DNA of 64,000 nucleotides from an uncultured Muribaculum sp. Lineage in GTDB: Bacteria > Bacteroidota > Bacteroidia > Bacteroidales > Muribaculaceae. This document shows, piece by piece, positions 53,448 to 62,592 of the stretch; within the stretch, counting starts at the first letter, position 1; the number at the start of each line of letters is the position of its first letter. The stretch lies in assembly GCA_910578835.1 (NCBI GenBank), contig CAJTSK010000004.1, forward strand, positions 75,835 to 139,834. Reading direction: 5' to 3'. The position numbers were made by a program, and so were the translations under genes. The notes under the pieces were generated by a model. The model saw only the letters and a list, made by a program, of their open reading frames with translations, had not been told where the DNA came from and did no database searches.

Positions 53448-54870
53448 ACGGGTCAAACCTCTCGATTGCAACATCACCCCCTGCATCAAGCATCTCCCCT
53501 ATCGACTTCATAAGGTCACACACTTTCATCGTGGCAAGACGCTTTTCAAAGGGAGATATGTCGTGGCAATCTATACGAGAAACTGTATCTACAAGCTTTT
53601 TTGCTGCCTCAGGATTACCGGAACGCACGAGACTTAACACAAAAATCAGTGTATCGGTAATCGTAAGGTCAAAGCGGGAAATATCGCCCGACGCAAGCAC
53701 AATGTCACGGTACAGGGTTACTATCGCCTCATATTCACCCGAGCGGTATAGACCTTCAAGCATCGGCGACCATTCAGGAATCTGCCCCGTTGTAGCAAGA
53801 AGAGCAAGCAGGATTACCGCACACTGTTCATACTGACCACGAGTGTAAAACGACTTCGCCCACGCACTCCAGTCTTCCGCAGAGCCATCGCCACCCTCGG
53901 AGAAATAGCGCTTAAGTGCAACAATAGCCGAATCCCTGTCGCCGAGCATGAGCAGATGCTCAATCGCCTCCTTGTCGGAAGGATTGGACTGAAGATATTT
54001 ATTGAGAAGAGCCACAGCGTCATGACCGCGGTTTTCAAAGGTGTACATTGCCGCGAGAGTGTGCACGGCAACCTTGTTGTCAGGCTCTCTGACGAGAATC
54101 TCCTCCACCATCCCTACAGCCTTGGCTTTGTCACCCTTCATGTCAAACATTATCTGCGCCTTGGTGAGCTGATAAGGTATAGCCTCGGCATCAATAGCCA
54201 GGGCGTAGTCAACCGACGCCACTGCATCAGTGTAGTTATCGAGTCTCACCTGCAGCTGGGCAAGCATGTGCCAGAATGTAGCGTTAAACGGCTCGCGCTC
54301 TGTAAGTTCCTCCATGAGCGAGGCGGCAAGGTTGTAATCGGAGCGGGAGTCAGCCTCCATCGCCATCTCGTAGAGGAAAGTCTCGGGATAAGCGCAGCGA
54401 CGCTGTATATCGTCCTTATGCTCTATAAGCCAATCGAAAATACCCAAATCAGAACATACGTCGACCAGCTGTATCGCCGTCTCGTCGTCAAACTCGGAAT
54501 ATCGGTCAAGAATCGACATCATGACACTCTTGCACTCCTCGTCGGAGGGGTGACGCACCATGAGGTCAAGGAGCGACCATAGCGCCGACTCCTCACGATG
54601 TGCCGTGGCAAGGTTAAAAGCCCCCTCGGTCATGGAAAGATTGCCATACATGTAGAAAGCCCGCCGCTGCATCATATCCTCGCTTTCGGGATACAGACGG
54701 GCGGCAAGCAATATAACCTCAAACTGAACATACTCGTCATACACGTCATTGGCATAATCAAATATGTCAAGCAGGTCATTTTCATCGTAGACCGACGGGG
54801 TGTTCCCGTCGGTCAGACTTTCCTTGAAGGTACGATATAATTTTTCTCTTCGTCGCTGTTCGCGATCCAT
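53434..54870 (-). CDS. TPR-repeat protein
   Basis: 478 residues, cytosolic (no signal peptide), built almost wholly of helical hairpins. Recognisable TPR units include ATFWHMLAQLQVRLDNYTDA, IPYQLTKAQIMFDMKGDKAK, VAVHTLAAMYTFENRGHDAV and YRSGEYEAIVTLYRDIV. No enzymatic domain. It lies 13 bp downstream of glnS on the same strand, so cotranscription is likely. Conserved beside glnS in Bacteroidales as far as I recall; partner unknown. Confidence 0.88.
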   Translation of the reverse strand: MDREQRRREKLYRTFKESLTDGNTPSVYDENDLLDIFDYANDVYDEYVQFEVILLAARLYPESEDMMQRRAFYMYGNLSMTEGAFNLATAHREESALWSLLDLMVRHPSDEECKSVMMSILDRYSEFDDETAIQLVDVCSDLGIFDWLIEHKDDIQRRCAYPETFLYEMAMEADSRSDYNLAASLMEELTEREPFNATFWHMLAQLQVRLDNYTDAVASVDYALAIDAEAIPYQLTKAQIMFDMKGDKAKAVGMVEEILVREPDNKVAVHTLAAMYTFENRGHDAVALLNKYLQSNPSDKEAIEHLLMLGDRDSAIVALKRYFSEGGDGSAEDWSAWAKSFYTRGQYEQCAVILLALLATTGQIPEWSPMLEGLYRSGEYEAIVTLYRDIVLASGDISRFDLTITDTLIFVLSLVRSGNPEAAKKLVDTVSRIDCHDISPFEKRLATMKVCDLMKSIGEMLDAGGDVAIERFDPFTAG

Positions 54871-54883
54871 AGATTGTTTCTCC

Positions 54884-56587
54884 TTATTTCTTTTGCAGCT
54901 TTTCCCAGGTATCTTTCAGCTGCATGGTGCGGTTAAATATGAGCTGACCCGGCTTGGTGTCGGGGTCAAGCGTAAAGTAGCCGATACGCTGGAACTGGAA
55001 ATGACCGCCGGGCTTTGCATTTTCGGCGAGATACGGCTCAATCTTTATGCCCTCTACCACTTTCAGCGAGTCGGGGTTAAGCATCTCACGAAAATCCTTA
55101 TCTTTCTCTTCAGCAGGATTTTCCACAGAGAAAAGACGGTCGTATAGGCGCGCGGTGGCGTCAACGGCGTGAGCAGCCGATACCCAATGGAGTGTACCCT
55201 TTACCTTGCGCATGCTTCCGGGCATACCGCTTTTTGAGTCGGGGTCATAGGTACAATAGATTTCCTCGATATTGCCGTCGGCATCTTTCTTGACTCCGGT
55301 ACACTTAATAATGTAGGCTCCTTTGAGACGAACCTCCCCTTCAGGTGCAAGGCGGAAGAACTTCTTGGGGGGATTTTCCATGAAGTCGTCGCGCTCGATA
55401 TATATTTCGCGGGAGAAAGGCATCTTGTGAGTACCTGCTGCTGCATCCTCAGGATTGTTTTCCATCTCCACGATTTCTTCCTGTCCCTCGGGATAATTGG
55501 TGATGACCACCTTGACAGGATTCATCACCGCCATTACACGTGTCGCAACCTTATTAAGGTCCTCACGCACCGCATGTTCAAGAAGCGAGATGCTGTTGAG
55601 CGCCTCTACCTTGGTATAGCCGATCATGTTGATGAAATTCTTAATCGAGCGCGGGGTGAATCCGCGGCGGCGCATACCCGAGATAGTCGGCATACGGGGA
55701 TCATCCCATCCGGCAACCAGACCTTCCTTAACGAGTTGGAGCAGCTTACGCTTGCTCATAACAGTATAGGTAAGGTTAAGACGGTTGAACTCAATCTGAC
55801 GCGGGCAGTAGCTCTCATCGGCAAGTTCCTTTACAAAATATTCGTAAAGCGGGCGGTGAGGCACAAACTCAAGTGTGCATATAGAGTGGGTCACACCCTC
55901 AAAATAGTCGCTCTGACCATGGGCGAAGTCATACATCGGATATACTTTCCATGTAGTGCCGGTGCGGTGATGGGGGTGCTTTATGATACGGTACATGATG
56001 GGGTCGCGGAAGTGCATGTTGGGCGACGCCATGTCAATCTTTGCACGGAGCACATAAGTTCCTTCGTCAAACTCGCCTTCATTCATGCGGCGGAAGAGGT
56101 CAAGATTTTCCTCAACCGGACGGTCACGGTAAGGGCTGTTGACACCGGGCTGAGTGGGAGTACCTTTCTGCTCGGCAATCTGCTCCGAGGTCTGATGGTC
56201 GACATATGCCTTACCCTCCTTAATCATGCGCACGGCAAGATCGTAGAGCTGGGGGAAATAGTCGCTCGCGTAATACTCGCGGTCGCCCCAGTCAAAACCG
56301 AGCCAGTGGATATCTTCGCGGATAGAGTCGACATACTCGACATCCTCCTTCGTAGGGTTAGTGTCGTCGAAACGGAGGTTGCATGTTCCGCCAAACTTTT
56401 CAGCTATGCCGAAATCCATACAAATAGCCTTGGCGTGACCGATATGAAGATATCCGTTAGGCTCAGGCGGGAAACGCGTGTTAAGACGACCTCCATTCTT
56501 ACCGGCTGCAAGATCGTCGCTAACCATCTGCTCGACAAAATTCAAGCCACCTTTTTCCTCATTTATTTCTTCGATTATTTCCGACAT
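54884..56587 (-). CDS. glnS: Glutaminyl-tRNA synthetase
   Basis: Class I synthetase, 567 residues. PPEPNGYLHIGHAKAICMDF (HIGH motif), FDDTNPTKEDVEYVDSI, and the KMSKS equivalent VMSKRKLLQLVKEG, followed by the two anticodon-binding beta barrels. Presence of GlnRS means this organism charges tRNA-Gln directly. First gene of a two-gene unit with the TPR protein. Confidence 0.96.
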   Translation of the reverse strand: MSEIIEEINEEKGGLNFVEQMVSDDLAAGKNGGRLNTRFPPEPNGYLHIGHAKAICMDFGIAEKFGGTCNLRFDDTNPTKEDVEYVDSIREDIHWLGFDWGDREYYASDYFPQLYDLAVRMIKEGKAYVDHQTSEQIAEQKGTPTQPGVNSPYRDRPVEENLDLFRRMNEGEFDEGTYVLRAKIDMASPNMHFRDPIMYRIIKHPHHRTGTTWKVYPMYDFAHGQSDYFEGVTHSICTLEFVPHRPLYEYFVKELADESYCPRQIEFNRLNLTYTVMSKRKLLQLVKEGLVAGWDDPRMPTISGMRRRGFTPRSIKNFINMIGYTKVEALNSISLLEHAVREDLNKVATRVMAVMNPVKVVITNYPEGQEEIVEMENNPEDAAAGTHKMPFSREIYIERDDFMENPPKKFFRLAPEGEVRLKGAYIIKCTGVKKDADGNIEEIYCTYDPDSKSGMPGSMRKVKGTLHWVSAAHAVDATARLYDRLFSVENPAEEKDKDFREMLNPDSLKVVEGIKIEPYLAENAKPGGHFQFQRIGYFTLDPDTKPGQLIFNRTMQLKDTWEKLQKK

Positions 56588-56615
56588 AATGATTAGTTTT
56601 ATAATTTTATAGTCA

Positions 56616-56623
56616 CAAAATTA
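56616..56623 (-). promoter_or_regulatory. -7 box of glnS
   Basis: Minus strand TAATTTTG 28 nt upstream of the start codon; -33 box not clear. Confidence 0.45.
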
Positions 56624-56677
56624 CTCATTTATTTTAATACTACATAACATTAGCCCCGGCTATTTCGTTTAAAAGTC

Positions 56678-58543
56678 ATGAATCGTGTCAAACACTTCAT
56701 ACAGCGCATACGCACCCGCCTTTACCACACAGGCTTACGCTGGGAAAAGCAGCTGCGCCACTCGATAAACGCGATAAGAGCGATTACCGACACGCTTTCT
56801 GTCGTCACATTTATAGCCGCAGTGGCATGTGTGCTGTTTCTTATCACCTACATGGGGTATTATCATGAGCCGGCACGTATAAGGACCATATTTCACTTCC
56901 TGCACCTCATCCAGGGGATATTTGCGTTTAACGTATTGTTTAATTTCGTGTTCAATACACGCAAGACATTCCGCGACACCAAGGTCATCAAATGGATTGT
57001 AGACATAGCGATATTGTCGACCCTGCTGCCTCTACTCTACCGACAGCCTGAAAATCCCTGGATAAAATGGCTGTCCGACATGCTCTACGGCAACAGGTAT
57101 CTGCTCGCCACCCTGTTTTGCTACGCCGTTGTCGATATAAGTTACGGCATAATGCACATAATGGGCAAACGCACCAATCCCTCGCTGATGCTGTCGTGCA
57201 GTTTCTTGTTTTTCATCTTCTTAGGTTCCTACCTGCTGATGATGCCCAAATGCACCTACGAGGGGATATCTTACATCGACTCGCTGTTTGTGGCGACAAG
57301 CGCGGTATGTATAACCGGACTGACAACCATAGATGTCGCCACGACATTTACGCCGCTGGGCATACTCATCTTAGGACTGCTCATACAGATAGGAGCGCTC
57401 GGGGTGATGACTTTCACGAGCTTCTTCGCGCTCTTTTTCAGCGGGGGCACATCGATTTACAGCCAGCTGATGGTGAAAGACATGATTTACACCGAGTCGG
57501 TCAACTCACTGCTCCCCACCCTTCTGTATATCTTCATGTTTACAATCGTCGTGGAGGCAGTGGGCGCGCTGGGGATATGGTGGTCGATATATGATGTGCT
57601 CGACATGCCGGCGAGGGAACAGATCGAGTTTTCGGTGTTTCACGCGGTGTCGGCCTTTTCCAACGCCGGCTTCTCCAACCTTCCCGGAGGCATGTCAAAT
57701 CCGGCGTTGATGAACAGCGACCAGTCAATCTACCTTGTGATAAGCATGCTCGTGTTTGCCGGGTCAATCGGTTTTCCGATACTTGTTAACTTCCGCAACG
57801 CATTCTTCGAGTATATACGCAAAAAGTGGCGCCAGCTTAGAAACCGTCCGGTGACAGGACATCCGGTGCATATCTACAACCTTAACACCAAGGTGGCTCT
57901 CTACACGACGCTTATCATATTTGGCGTCAGCATAGTGCTGTTCTTCATTTTTGAGCGCAACAACACCCTTGCGGGATTCAGCCTGTACGACCAGATTGTG
58001 CAGTCAATATTCAACTCCACCACTCCCCGCAGCTCGGGGTTTGTATCGGTCAATCCGGCAGGATTCCTTAATGTGACGCTTGTGTTTGTGTTGCTGCTTA
58101 TGTGGATAGGCGGTGCCTCCCAGTCGACTGCAGGCGGCATAAAGGTCAACACCCTCGCGGCTATACTTATCAATCTGCGTGCCATCGTGTTAGGTCACAA
58201 CAAAGTAACAGCATTCAACCGCACCATCGCCACAGCGTCGATAAGACGCGCCAACGCCGTGGTGACGCTCTCCATACTCTCCTACTTCCTGTTTTCCATG
58301 GTTATCATGCTGCTTGAGCCGCAGATGTCGGCAAAGAGCCTGCTCTTTGAGGTGTCGTCGGCACTTTTCACGGTAGGTTCGTCGCTTGGAGTGACCCCAA
58401 TGCTTAGCGCCACATCCAAGGTGGTGCTGATATGCGCCATGTTCCTGGGGCGCGTAGGGATAATCTCGCTCCTTATAGGAGTGACCGGCAACAAGCATGA
58501 CCATCCGGTGCAATATCCTACTGACAACATCATAATAAACTGA
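56678..58543 (+). CDS. Potassium uptake protein TrkH/KtrB family
   Basis: 621-residue membrane subunit of a K+ uptake system. After a cytoplasmic/helical N-terminal part of about 190 residues come the four pore repeats, with selectivity-type segments TSAVCITGLTTID, AVSAFSNAGFSNLPGG, NSTTPRSSGFVS and VGSSLGVTP. The conserved intramembrane GGASQSTAGGIK is present. The next gene, 14 bp away, is its regulatory RCK subunit, so these two form one operon. Confidence 0.94.
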   Translation: MNRVKHFIQRIRTRLYHTGLRWEKQLRHSINAIRAITDTLSVVTFIAAVACVLFLITYMGYYHEPARIRTIFHFLHLIQGIFAFNVLFNFVFNTRKTFRDTKVIKWIVDIAILSTLLPLLYRQPENPWIKWLSDMLYGNRYLLATLFCYAVVDISYGIMHIMGKRTNPSLMLSCSFLFFIFLGSYLLMMPKCTYEGISYIDSLFVATSAVCITGLTTIDVATTFTPLGILILGLLIQIGALGVMTFTSFFALFFSGGTSIYSQLMVKDMIYTESVNSLLPTLLYIFMFTIVVEAVGALGIWWSIYDVLDMPAREQIEFSVFHAVSAFSNAGFSNLPGGMSNPALMNSDQSIYLVISMLVFAGSIGFPILVNFRNAFFEYIRKKWRQLRNRPVTGHPVHIYNLNTKVALYTTLIIFGVSIVLFFIFERNNTLAGFSLYDQIVQSIFNSTTPRSSGFVSVNPAGFLNVTLVFVLLLMWIGGASQSTAGGIKVNTLAAILINLRAIVLGHNKVTAFNRTIATASIRRANAVVTLSILSYFLFSMVIMLLEPQMSAKSLLFEVSSALFTVGSSLGVTPMLSATSKVVLICAMFLGRVGIISLLIGVTGNKHDHPVQYPTDNIIIN

Positions 58544-58557
58544 TAATAAAGAAATTT

Positions 58558-59250
58558 ATGCGTTACCTGATAATCGGACTCGGCATCTACGGAGCCAATC
58601 TCGCCATCGACCTTACGGCAATGGGTCATGAAGTAATCGGAGCCGACTCCAACTCTACTCTTGTCGAGGCTCTGAAAGACAAAATATCAACCGCCTATAT
58701 CATCGATTCCACTGACGAGGCGGCATTGTCGGTGCTTCCGTTAAAGACGGTAGACCTCGTGATAGTGGCGATAGGCGAAAACTTCGGTGCGAGCGTGAAG
58801 ACAGTCGCGTTGCTCCGCAAGCTCGGGGTAAAGACCATCTATGCCCGTGCCGTCGACGAAATCCATGAGACGATATTGCAGGGCTTCAAGGTAGACCGCA
58901 TACTCACCCCAGAGCAGCGTGCCGCACGCGAACTTACCCGCGAACTTGAACTCGGCTGCAACGTGGACTCGATGCGCATCGACATGGACCGGTATGTGAT
59001 ACGCTTCCGGGTGCCTGATTATTATATAGGCACGCCGCTGAATGAGCTTGATTTTGAGAAGGATTTCAACATCTCGCTTATAGCCGTGTCACGCCCCACT
59101 CCTAAAAGAAACTTTTTAGGAATCACAAGCAACGAATTGCAGAAAATGGAAAATCCGTCGCCGGATACCCGACTTGAAGAGGGTGATGTAATCACCGTCA
59201 TAGGTACCCAACACGGATTCCGTGATCTTTTCCACCATATAGGGGGCTGA
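58558..59250 (+). CDS. TrkA/KtrA-type RCK regulatory subunit
   Basis: 230 residues, cytosolic. Rossmann-type RCK_N domain (LIIGLGIYGANLAIDLTAMG, then GADSN) binds a nucleotide and gates the TrkH partner; the RCK_C half follows (YVIRFRVPDYYIGTPLNELD to EGDVITVIGTQ). Single-RCK KtrA-like size rather than the tandem TrkA form. Cotranscribed with the TrkH gene. Confidence 0.93.
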   Translation: MRYLIIGLGIYGANLAIDLTAMGHEVIGADSNSTLVEALKDKISTAYIIDSTDEAALSVLPLKTVDLVIVAIGENFGASVKTVALLRKLGVKTIYARAVDEIHETILQGFKVDRILTPEQRAARELTRELELGCNVDSMRIDMDRYVIRFRVPDYYIGTPLNELDFEKDFNISLIAVSRPTPKRNFLGITSNELQKMENPSPDTRLEEGDVITVIGTQHGFRDLFHHIGG

Positions 59251-59269
59251 CCCCCTGCAGGCGGCAGTA

Positions 59270-59563
59270 TTAAAACTCGTAGTCCACGCAGGCGCGGTCG
59301 CCTTTATGTCCGGCAAGGAGGGCGGCGGCAGCCACGTGGGCGGGATGATTGGCGTAGACAGCCACGTCGGCAAGAGTAGGCACTACCGCGGTCAACACCA
59401 CGTCCCAGCTCTCGGCGGGATTTTCATTGATGCCCACTTCCATTGACTGCAACACGTCAATCTGCGCCGGGAGTGCAAGTAATGCGTCGCGAAATGCAGC
59501 GGCTACACGGGCGCGCTCCTCGTCGGTGCCCGTAAGTCGGAAAGTAACTATATGCTTTACCAT
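59270..59563 (-). CDS. Dabb-family (stress-responsive alpha/beta barrel) protein
   Basis: 97 residues. VKHIVTFRLT at the start, SMEVGINENPAESWDVVLTA in the middle and ANHPAHVAAAALL near the end fit the dimeric alpha+beta barrel (Dabb) fold with its conserved His. Function in bacteria is not settled. It lies 22 bp downstream of the ABC-F gene, same strand. Confidence 0.88.
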   Translation of the reverse strand: MVKHIVTFRLTGTDEERARVAAAFRDALLALPAQIDVLQSMEVGINENPAESWDVVLTAVVPTLADVAVYANHPAHVAAAALLAGHKGDRACVDYEF

Positions 59564-59585
59564 AGATTATGTGGTTTTTTAATGA

Positions 59586-61202
59586 TTACTTCTGATACAG
59601 GCGCTCACGTGCGGCAGCCACGCGCTCATCGGTGATATAGTCGTCGTAGTCCATCATCTTGTCGATTATACCGTTGGGGGTAAGCTCGATTATGCGGGTT
59701 GCGACGGTCTGGATAAACTCGTGGTCATGAGAAGCAAACAGGATGTTGCCCTTGAATGTGCGGAGGGTGTTGTTAAACGCCTGGATTGACTCAAGGTCAA
59801 GATGGTTGGTGGGCGAGTCAAGTACGAGGGTGTTGGCATCTTTCATCATCATGCGCGCAATCATACATCTCATCTTCTCACCTCCCGATAGCACCGATGC
59901 CTTTTTGAGTACCTCTTCGCCTGAAAAGAGCATTTTTCCGAGGAATCCCTTGAGATAAATCTCGCTTGAATCGTCGCTCCACTGACACAGCCAGTCAACG
60001 AGATTCATGTCGGTGTTGAAAAATTTGCTGTTGTCGAGCGGGAGATATGCGGTGGTGATTGTCTGTCCCCAGTCAAATGTACCTGCGTCAGCCTTGCGGT
60101 TGCCGGTCACGATTTCAAAGAGAGCGGTCATGGCTCGGGGGTCATGACTGAGAAACGCCACCTTGTCGCCCTTCTCGATGGCGAAATTGATATCCTTGAA
60201 GAGTACTTCACCGTCAACTGAGGCTGTAAGACCCTGAACTTCAAGAATCTTGTTGCCCGGCTCGCGCGAGGGAGTGAAGATTATGCCCGGATAGCGGCGT
60301 GACGACGGCTGAATCTCCTCCACGTTAAGCTTTTCAAGCATCTTCTTGCGGGAAGTGGTCTGCTTGGACTTTGCCACGTTGGCAGAGAATCGCTGGATAA
60401 ACTCAAGAAGCTCCTTGCGCTTTTCCTCGGCTTTCTTGTTTTGCTGCTGTTGCTGACGCAAAGCGAGCTGCGACGACTCATACCAGAAGCTGTAGTTACC
60501 GGCAAAAAGTGTCATCTTATTGTAGTCGATGTCCAGGGTGTGGGTACATACAGAGTCGAGGAAGTGACGGTCGTGAGACACGACAAGCACCGTGTTTTCA
60601 AACTTTGACAAGTAATCTTCGAGCCACGCTACTGTCTCAAGGTCAAGGTCGTTGGTAGGCTCGTCGAGTAGAAGGTTGTCGGGGTTGCCGAAAAGAGCCT
60701 TTGCAAGAAGCACACGCACCTTTTCATTACCGCTCATGTCTTTCATCAACATATAATGCTTATCTTCCTTGATGCCGAGACCGCTCAAAAGAGCCGCGGC
60801 GTCGCTCTCGGCGTTCCAGCCTTCAAGCTCGGCAAATTTTTCTTCAAGCTCGGCGGCTCTTACACCATCCTCGTCGGAGAAATCAGCCTTGGCATATATC
60901 GCGTCTTTTTCCTTGATAATATCCCAGAGCACGGTGTGACCCTGAAGCACGGTGTCAAGCACCGTACACTCGTCAAACTTGAAGTGATCCTGCTCCAGCA
61001 CCGACATGCGCTCGCCGGGACCCTGCGACACAGTGCCGTGGGTGGGCGAAAGCTGATCGCTGAGTATACGCATCAAGGTTGACTTGCCCGCGCCGTTGGC
61101 GCCGATTATACCGTAACAGTTGCCGGGGGTAAATTTCAGGTTCACATCCTGAAAAAGCACACGCTTACCAAATTGCTGTGTTAAATTGTTGACCGCTATC
61201 AT
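59586..61202 (-). CDS. ABC-F ATPase with a degenerate second nucleotide-binding domain
   Basis: 538 residues, soluble, two ABC domains joined by a basic linker (RQQQQQNKKAEEKRKELLEF). Domain 1 is complete: GANGAGKSTLMRIL, DMSGNEKVRVLLAKAL, LLLDEPTNDLD. Domain 2 keeps a signature (VLSGGEKMRCMIARMMM) but its Walker A region reads VAFLSHDPRAMTALF (about 347-361) with no GxxGxGKS, and Walker B reads TLVLDSPTNHLD, with Ser463 in place of the catalytic Glu. ABC-F proteins act on the ribosome exit or tRNA site; YbiT-like by general layout. Whether it protects against antibiotics cannot be told. Confidence 0.92.
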   Translation of the reverse strand: MIAVNNLTQQFGKRVLFQDVNLKFTPGNCYGIIGANGAGKSTLMRILSDQLSPTHGTVSQGPGERMSVLEQDHFKFDECTVLDTVLQGHTVLWDIIKEKDAIYAKADFSDEDGVRAAELEEKFAELEGWNAESDAAALLSGLGIKEDKHYMLMKDMSGNEKVRVLLAKALFGNPDNLLLDEPTNDLDLETVAWLEDYLSKFENTVLVVSHDRHFLDSVCTHTLDIDYNKMTLFAGNYSFWYESSQLALRQQQQQNKKAEEKRKELLEFIQRFSANVAKSKQTTSRKKMLEKLNVEEIQPSSRRYPGIIFTPSREPGNKILEVQGLTASVDGEVLFKDINFAIEKGDKVAFLSHDPRAMTALFEIVTGNRKADAGTFDWGQTITTAYLPLDNSKFFNTDMNLVDWLCQWSDDSSEIYLKGFLGKMLFSGEEVLKKASVLSGGEKMRCMIARMMMKDANTLVLDSPTNHLDLESIQAFNNTLRTFKGNILFASHDHEFIQTVATRIIELTPNGIIDKMMDYDDYITDERVAAARERLYQK

Positions 61203-61243
61203 ATTATATATGTTGAAATCTACATGTATTCAAATTAGGACTG

Positions 61244-61251
61244 CAAAGGTA
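61244..61251 (-). promoter_or_regulatory. -7 box of the ABC-F gene
   Basis: Minus strand TACCTTTG, 42 nt upstream of the start codon; part of a compact divergent promoter region. Confidence 0.55.
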
Positions 61252-61273
61252 CAAAATATTTAGCGAAATTTCG

Positions 61274-61281
61274 TAATTTTG
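61274..61281 (+). promoter_or_regulatory. -7 box of the DUF4293 gene
   Basis: TAATTTTG, 34 nt upstream of the ATG; its -33 region overlaps the divergent ABC-F promoter. Confidence 0.5.
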
Positions 61282-61315
61282 CCCTTATTATCAACCCACT
61301 CTAATCTAAATTGTT

Positions 61316-61738
61316 ATGGTAATCCAACGTTGGCAAACATTATTTCTCCTCCTCGCCGCCATATGCATGGCTCTCGTATCATTCCTGTCGCTCGGCACGG
61401 GCACTCTCCCCTGCGGTGACACCGGCTGCTTAAGTTCGCTTGACTTCCTGCCGCTTTTCATTGTGAATATACTCGTGACGGTGCTGCTTGTCATCGACAT
61501 ATTCCTTTTCAAAAATCTCGGATTGCAGAAAAAAGTCGCCATGGTCAACATCCTGCTTGAGATAGTGTCAATCGTAATCATAGGCTTATTAATGATACCG
61601 TCGCTGTCGCTTAGCCATATACAGGTATTGTCATGGACAGCCCCGCTCCCCGTAGTCGCGCTGATACTCACCATATTGGCACGCAGCCGCATGTCGGCCG
61701 ACGAGCGTCTGCTGAAGAGCTATGACCGACTGAGATAA
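61316..61738 (+). CDS. DUF4293 membrane protein
   Basis: 140 residues with four hydrophobic helices. The N-terminus MVIQRWQTLFLLLAAICMAL and the C-terminal RSRMSADERLLKSYDRLR fit DUF4293, a Bacteroidetes-specific family of unknown role. Single gene with its own promoter and terminator. Confidence 0.88.
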   Translation: MVIQRWQTLFLLLAAICMALVSFLSLGTGTLPCGDTGCLSSLDFLPLFIVNILVTVLLVIDIFLFKNLGLQKKVAMVNILLEIVSIVIIGLLMIPSLSLSHIQVLSWTAPLPVVALILTILARSRMSADERLLKSYDRLR

Positions 61739-61754
61739 CAGGCTTATTATTGAC

Positions 61755-61786
61755 AAGGAGAGACATGTGTCTCTCCTTTCCTTTTT
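61755..61786 (+). terminator. Terminator of the DUF4293 gene
   Basis: Perfect 11-bp stem AAGGAGAGACA / TGTCTCTCCTT (61755-61765, 61768-61778) followed by a T-rich tract. Confidence 0.85.
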
Positions 61787-61922
61787 GGAAAATGTTGAGA
61801 GAAGTTGTGATGTGTTAAATAGGAGTTAAAGTGCAGTGCCATTTTAAACGCCCGATTGTTATTAACGTCAAAGTAACAGTAAACGACGGAAACAACTTAA
61901 CAATTAAATAAAATTTCAAATT

Positions 61923-62453
61923 ATGAAAAAAGGATTTTTATCAATCGCAGTTTTAGCAGCATCACTTTTCTCTTTCAGCGCATTAGCCCAGAGTCAGCAG
62001 GCATCGCCTGAGTGCACCACCCAGCAGTGTCCCGCCAAACCCGAGGCTTGTCCGCGCAACGCAAAGGCATGTCCTGCACAGAGACCGTGTGCCGACCCGT
62101 TTGCAGGCATCAACCTCACCCAGGACCAGCAGACCAAGCTCAACACCCTCCGCGAAAAGCGCAAGGCAGAGTGCGCAGCTGTCAACAAATCACGCAAAGA
62201 CCGCTTCCAGCAGCGCGATTCAATGGTGCGTGTAAGCAAGAAGCAGCATCTTGAAGAAGTGAAGAGCATCCTTACTCCCGACCAATATGTGATATTCCTC
62301 GAAAACATGGTAATCTCCAACCCCGGACATGACCGTGGCATGGCACCCCACAAGATGCAAGCAAAGAGGGTTGACAAGCGTCTCGACAAGAAAGGCGACA
62401 TGAAAGCTAACGTGAAACGTGCAGAAAAGAGCGCGGCTACAGCCCAGAAATAA
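61923..62453 (+). CDS. Exported Spy/CpxP-like protein with a Cys-rich N-terminus
   Basis: 176 residues: signal peptide (1-22, ending ALAQ), then a segment with six Cys (ECTTQQC, EACPRNAKAC, RPCADPF; about 31-58), two LTxxQ-like motifs (INLTQDQQTKLNTLREK and SILTPDQYVIFLENM) characteristic of periplasmic Spy/CpxP stress chaperones, and a Lys/Arg-rich tail. A later Cys occurs in RKAECAAVNKS. Likely periplasmic; chaperone or metal binding is inference. Confidence 0.82.
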   Translation: MKKGFLSIAVLAASLFSFSALAQSQQASPECTTQQCPAKPEACPRNAKACPAQRPCADPFAGINLTQDQQTKLNTLREKRKAECAAVNKSRKDRFQQRDSMVRVSKKQHLEEVKSILTPDQYVIFLENMVISNPGHDRGMAPHKMQAKRVDKRLDKKGDMKANVKRAEKSAATAQK

Positions 62454-62479
62454 CATAAAAACTCTTAGATATCAACAGC

Positions 62480-62514
62480 TAACGGCAGCCCTTAACAGCT
62501 GCCGTTATTTTTTT
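62480..62514 (+). terminator. Terminator of the Spy-like gene
   Basis: Perfect 10-bp stem TAACGGCAGC / GCTGCCGTTA (62480-62489, 62498-62507) and a seven-T run. Confidence 0.92.
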
Positions 62515-62549
62515 GACCTTTTTATGATACTTTGTTAAATTTTTTTGTT

Positions 62550-62557
62550 TATATTTG
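62550..62557 (+). promoter_or_regulatory. -7 box of gdhA
   Basis: TATATTTG, 35 nt upstream of the ATG. A TTTG at 62531-62534 is 15 nt away, shorter than the usual 20. Confidence 0.45.
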
Positions 62558-62592
62558 TGTATGAATCATTCATAACTTAATACACATTAGAT

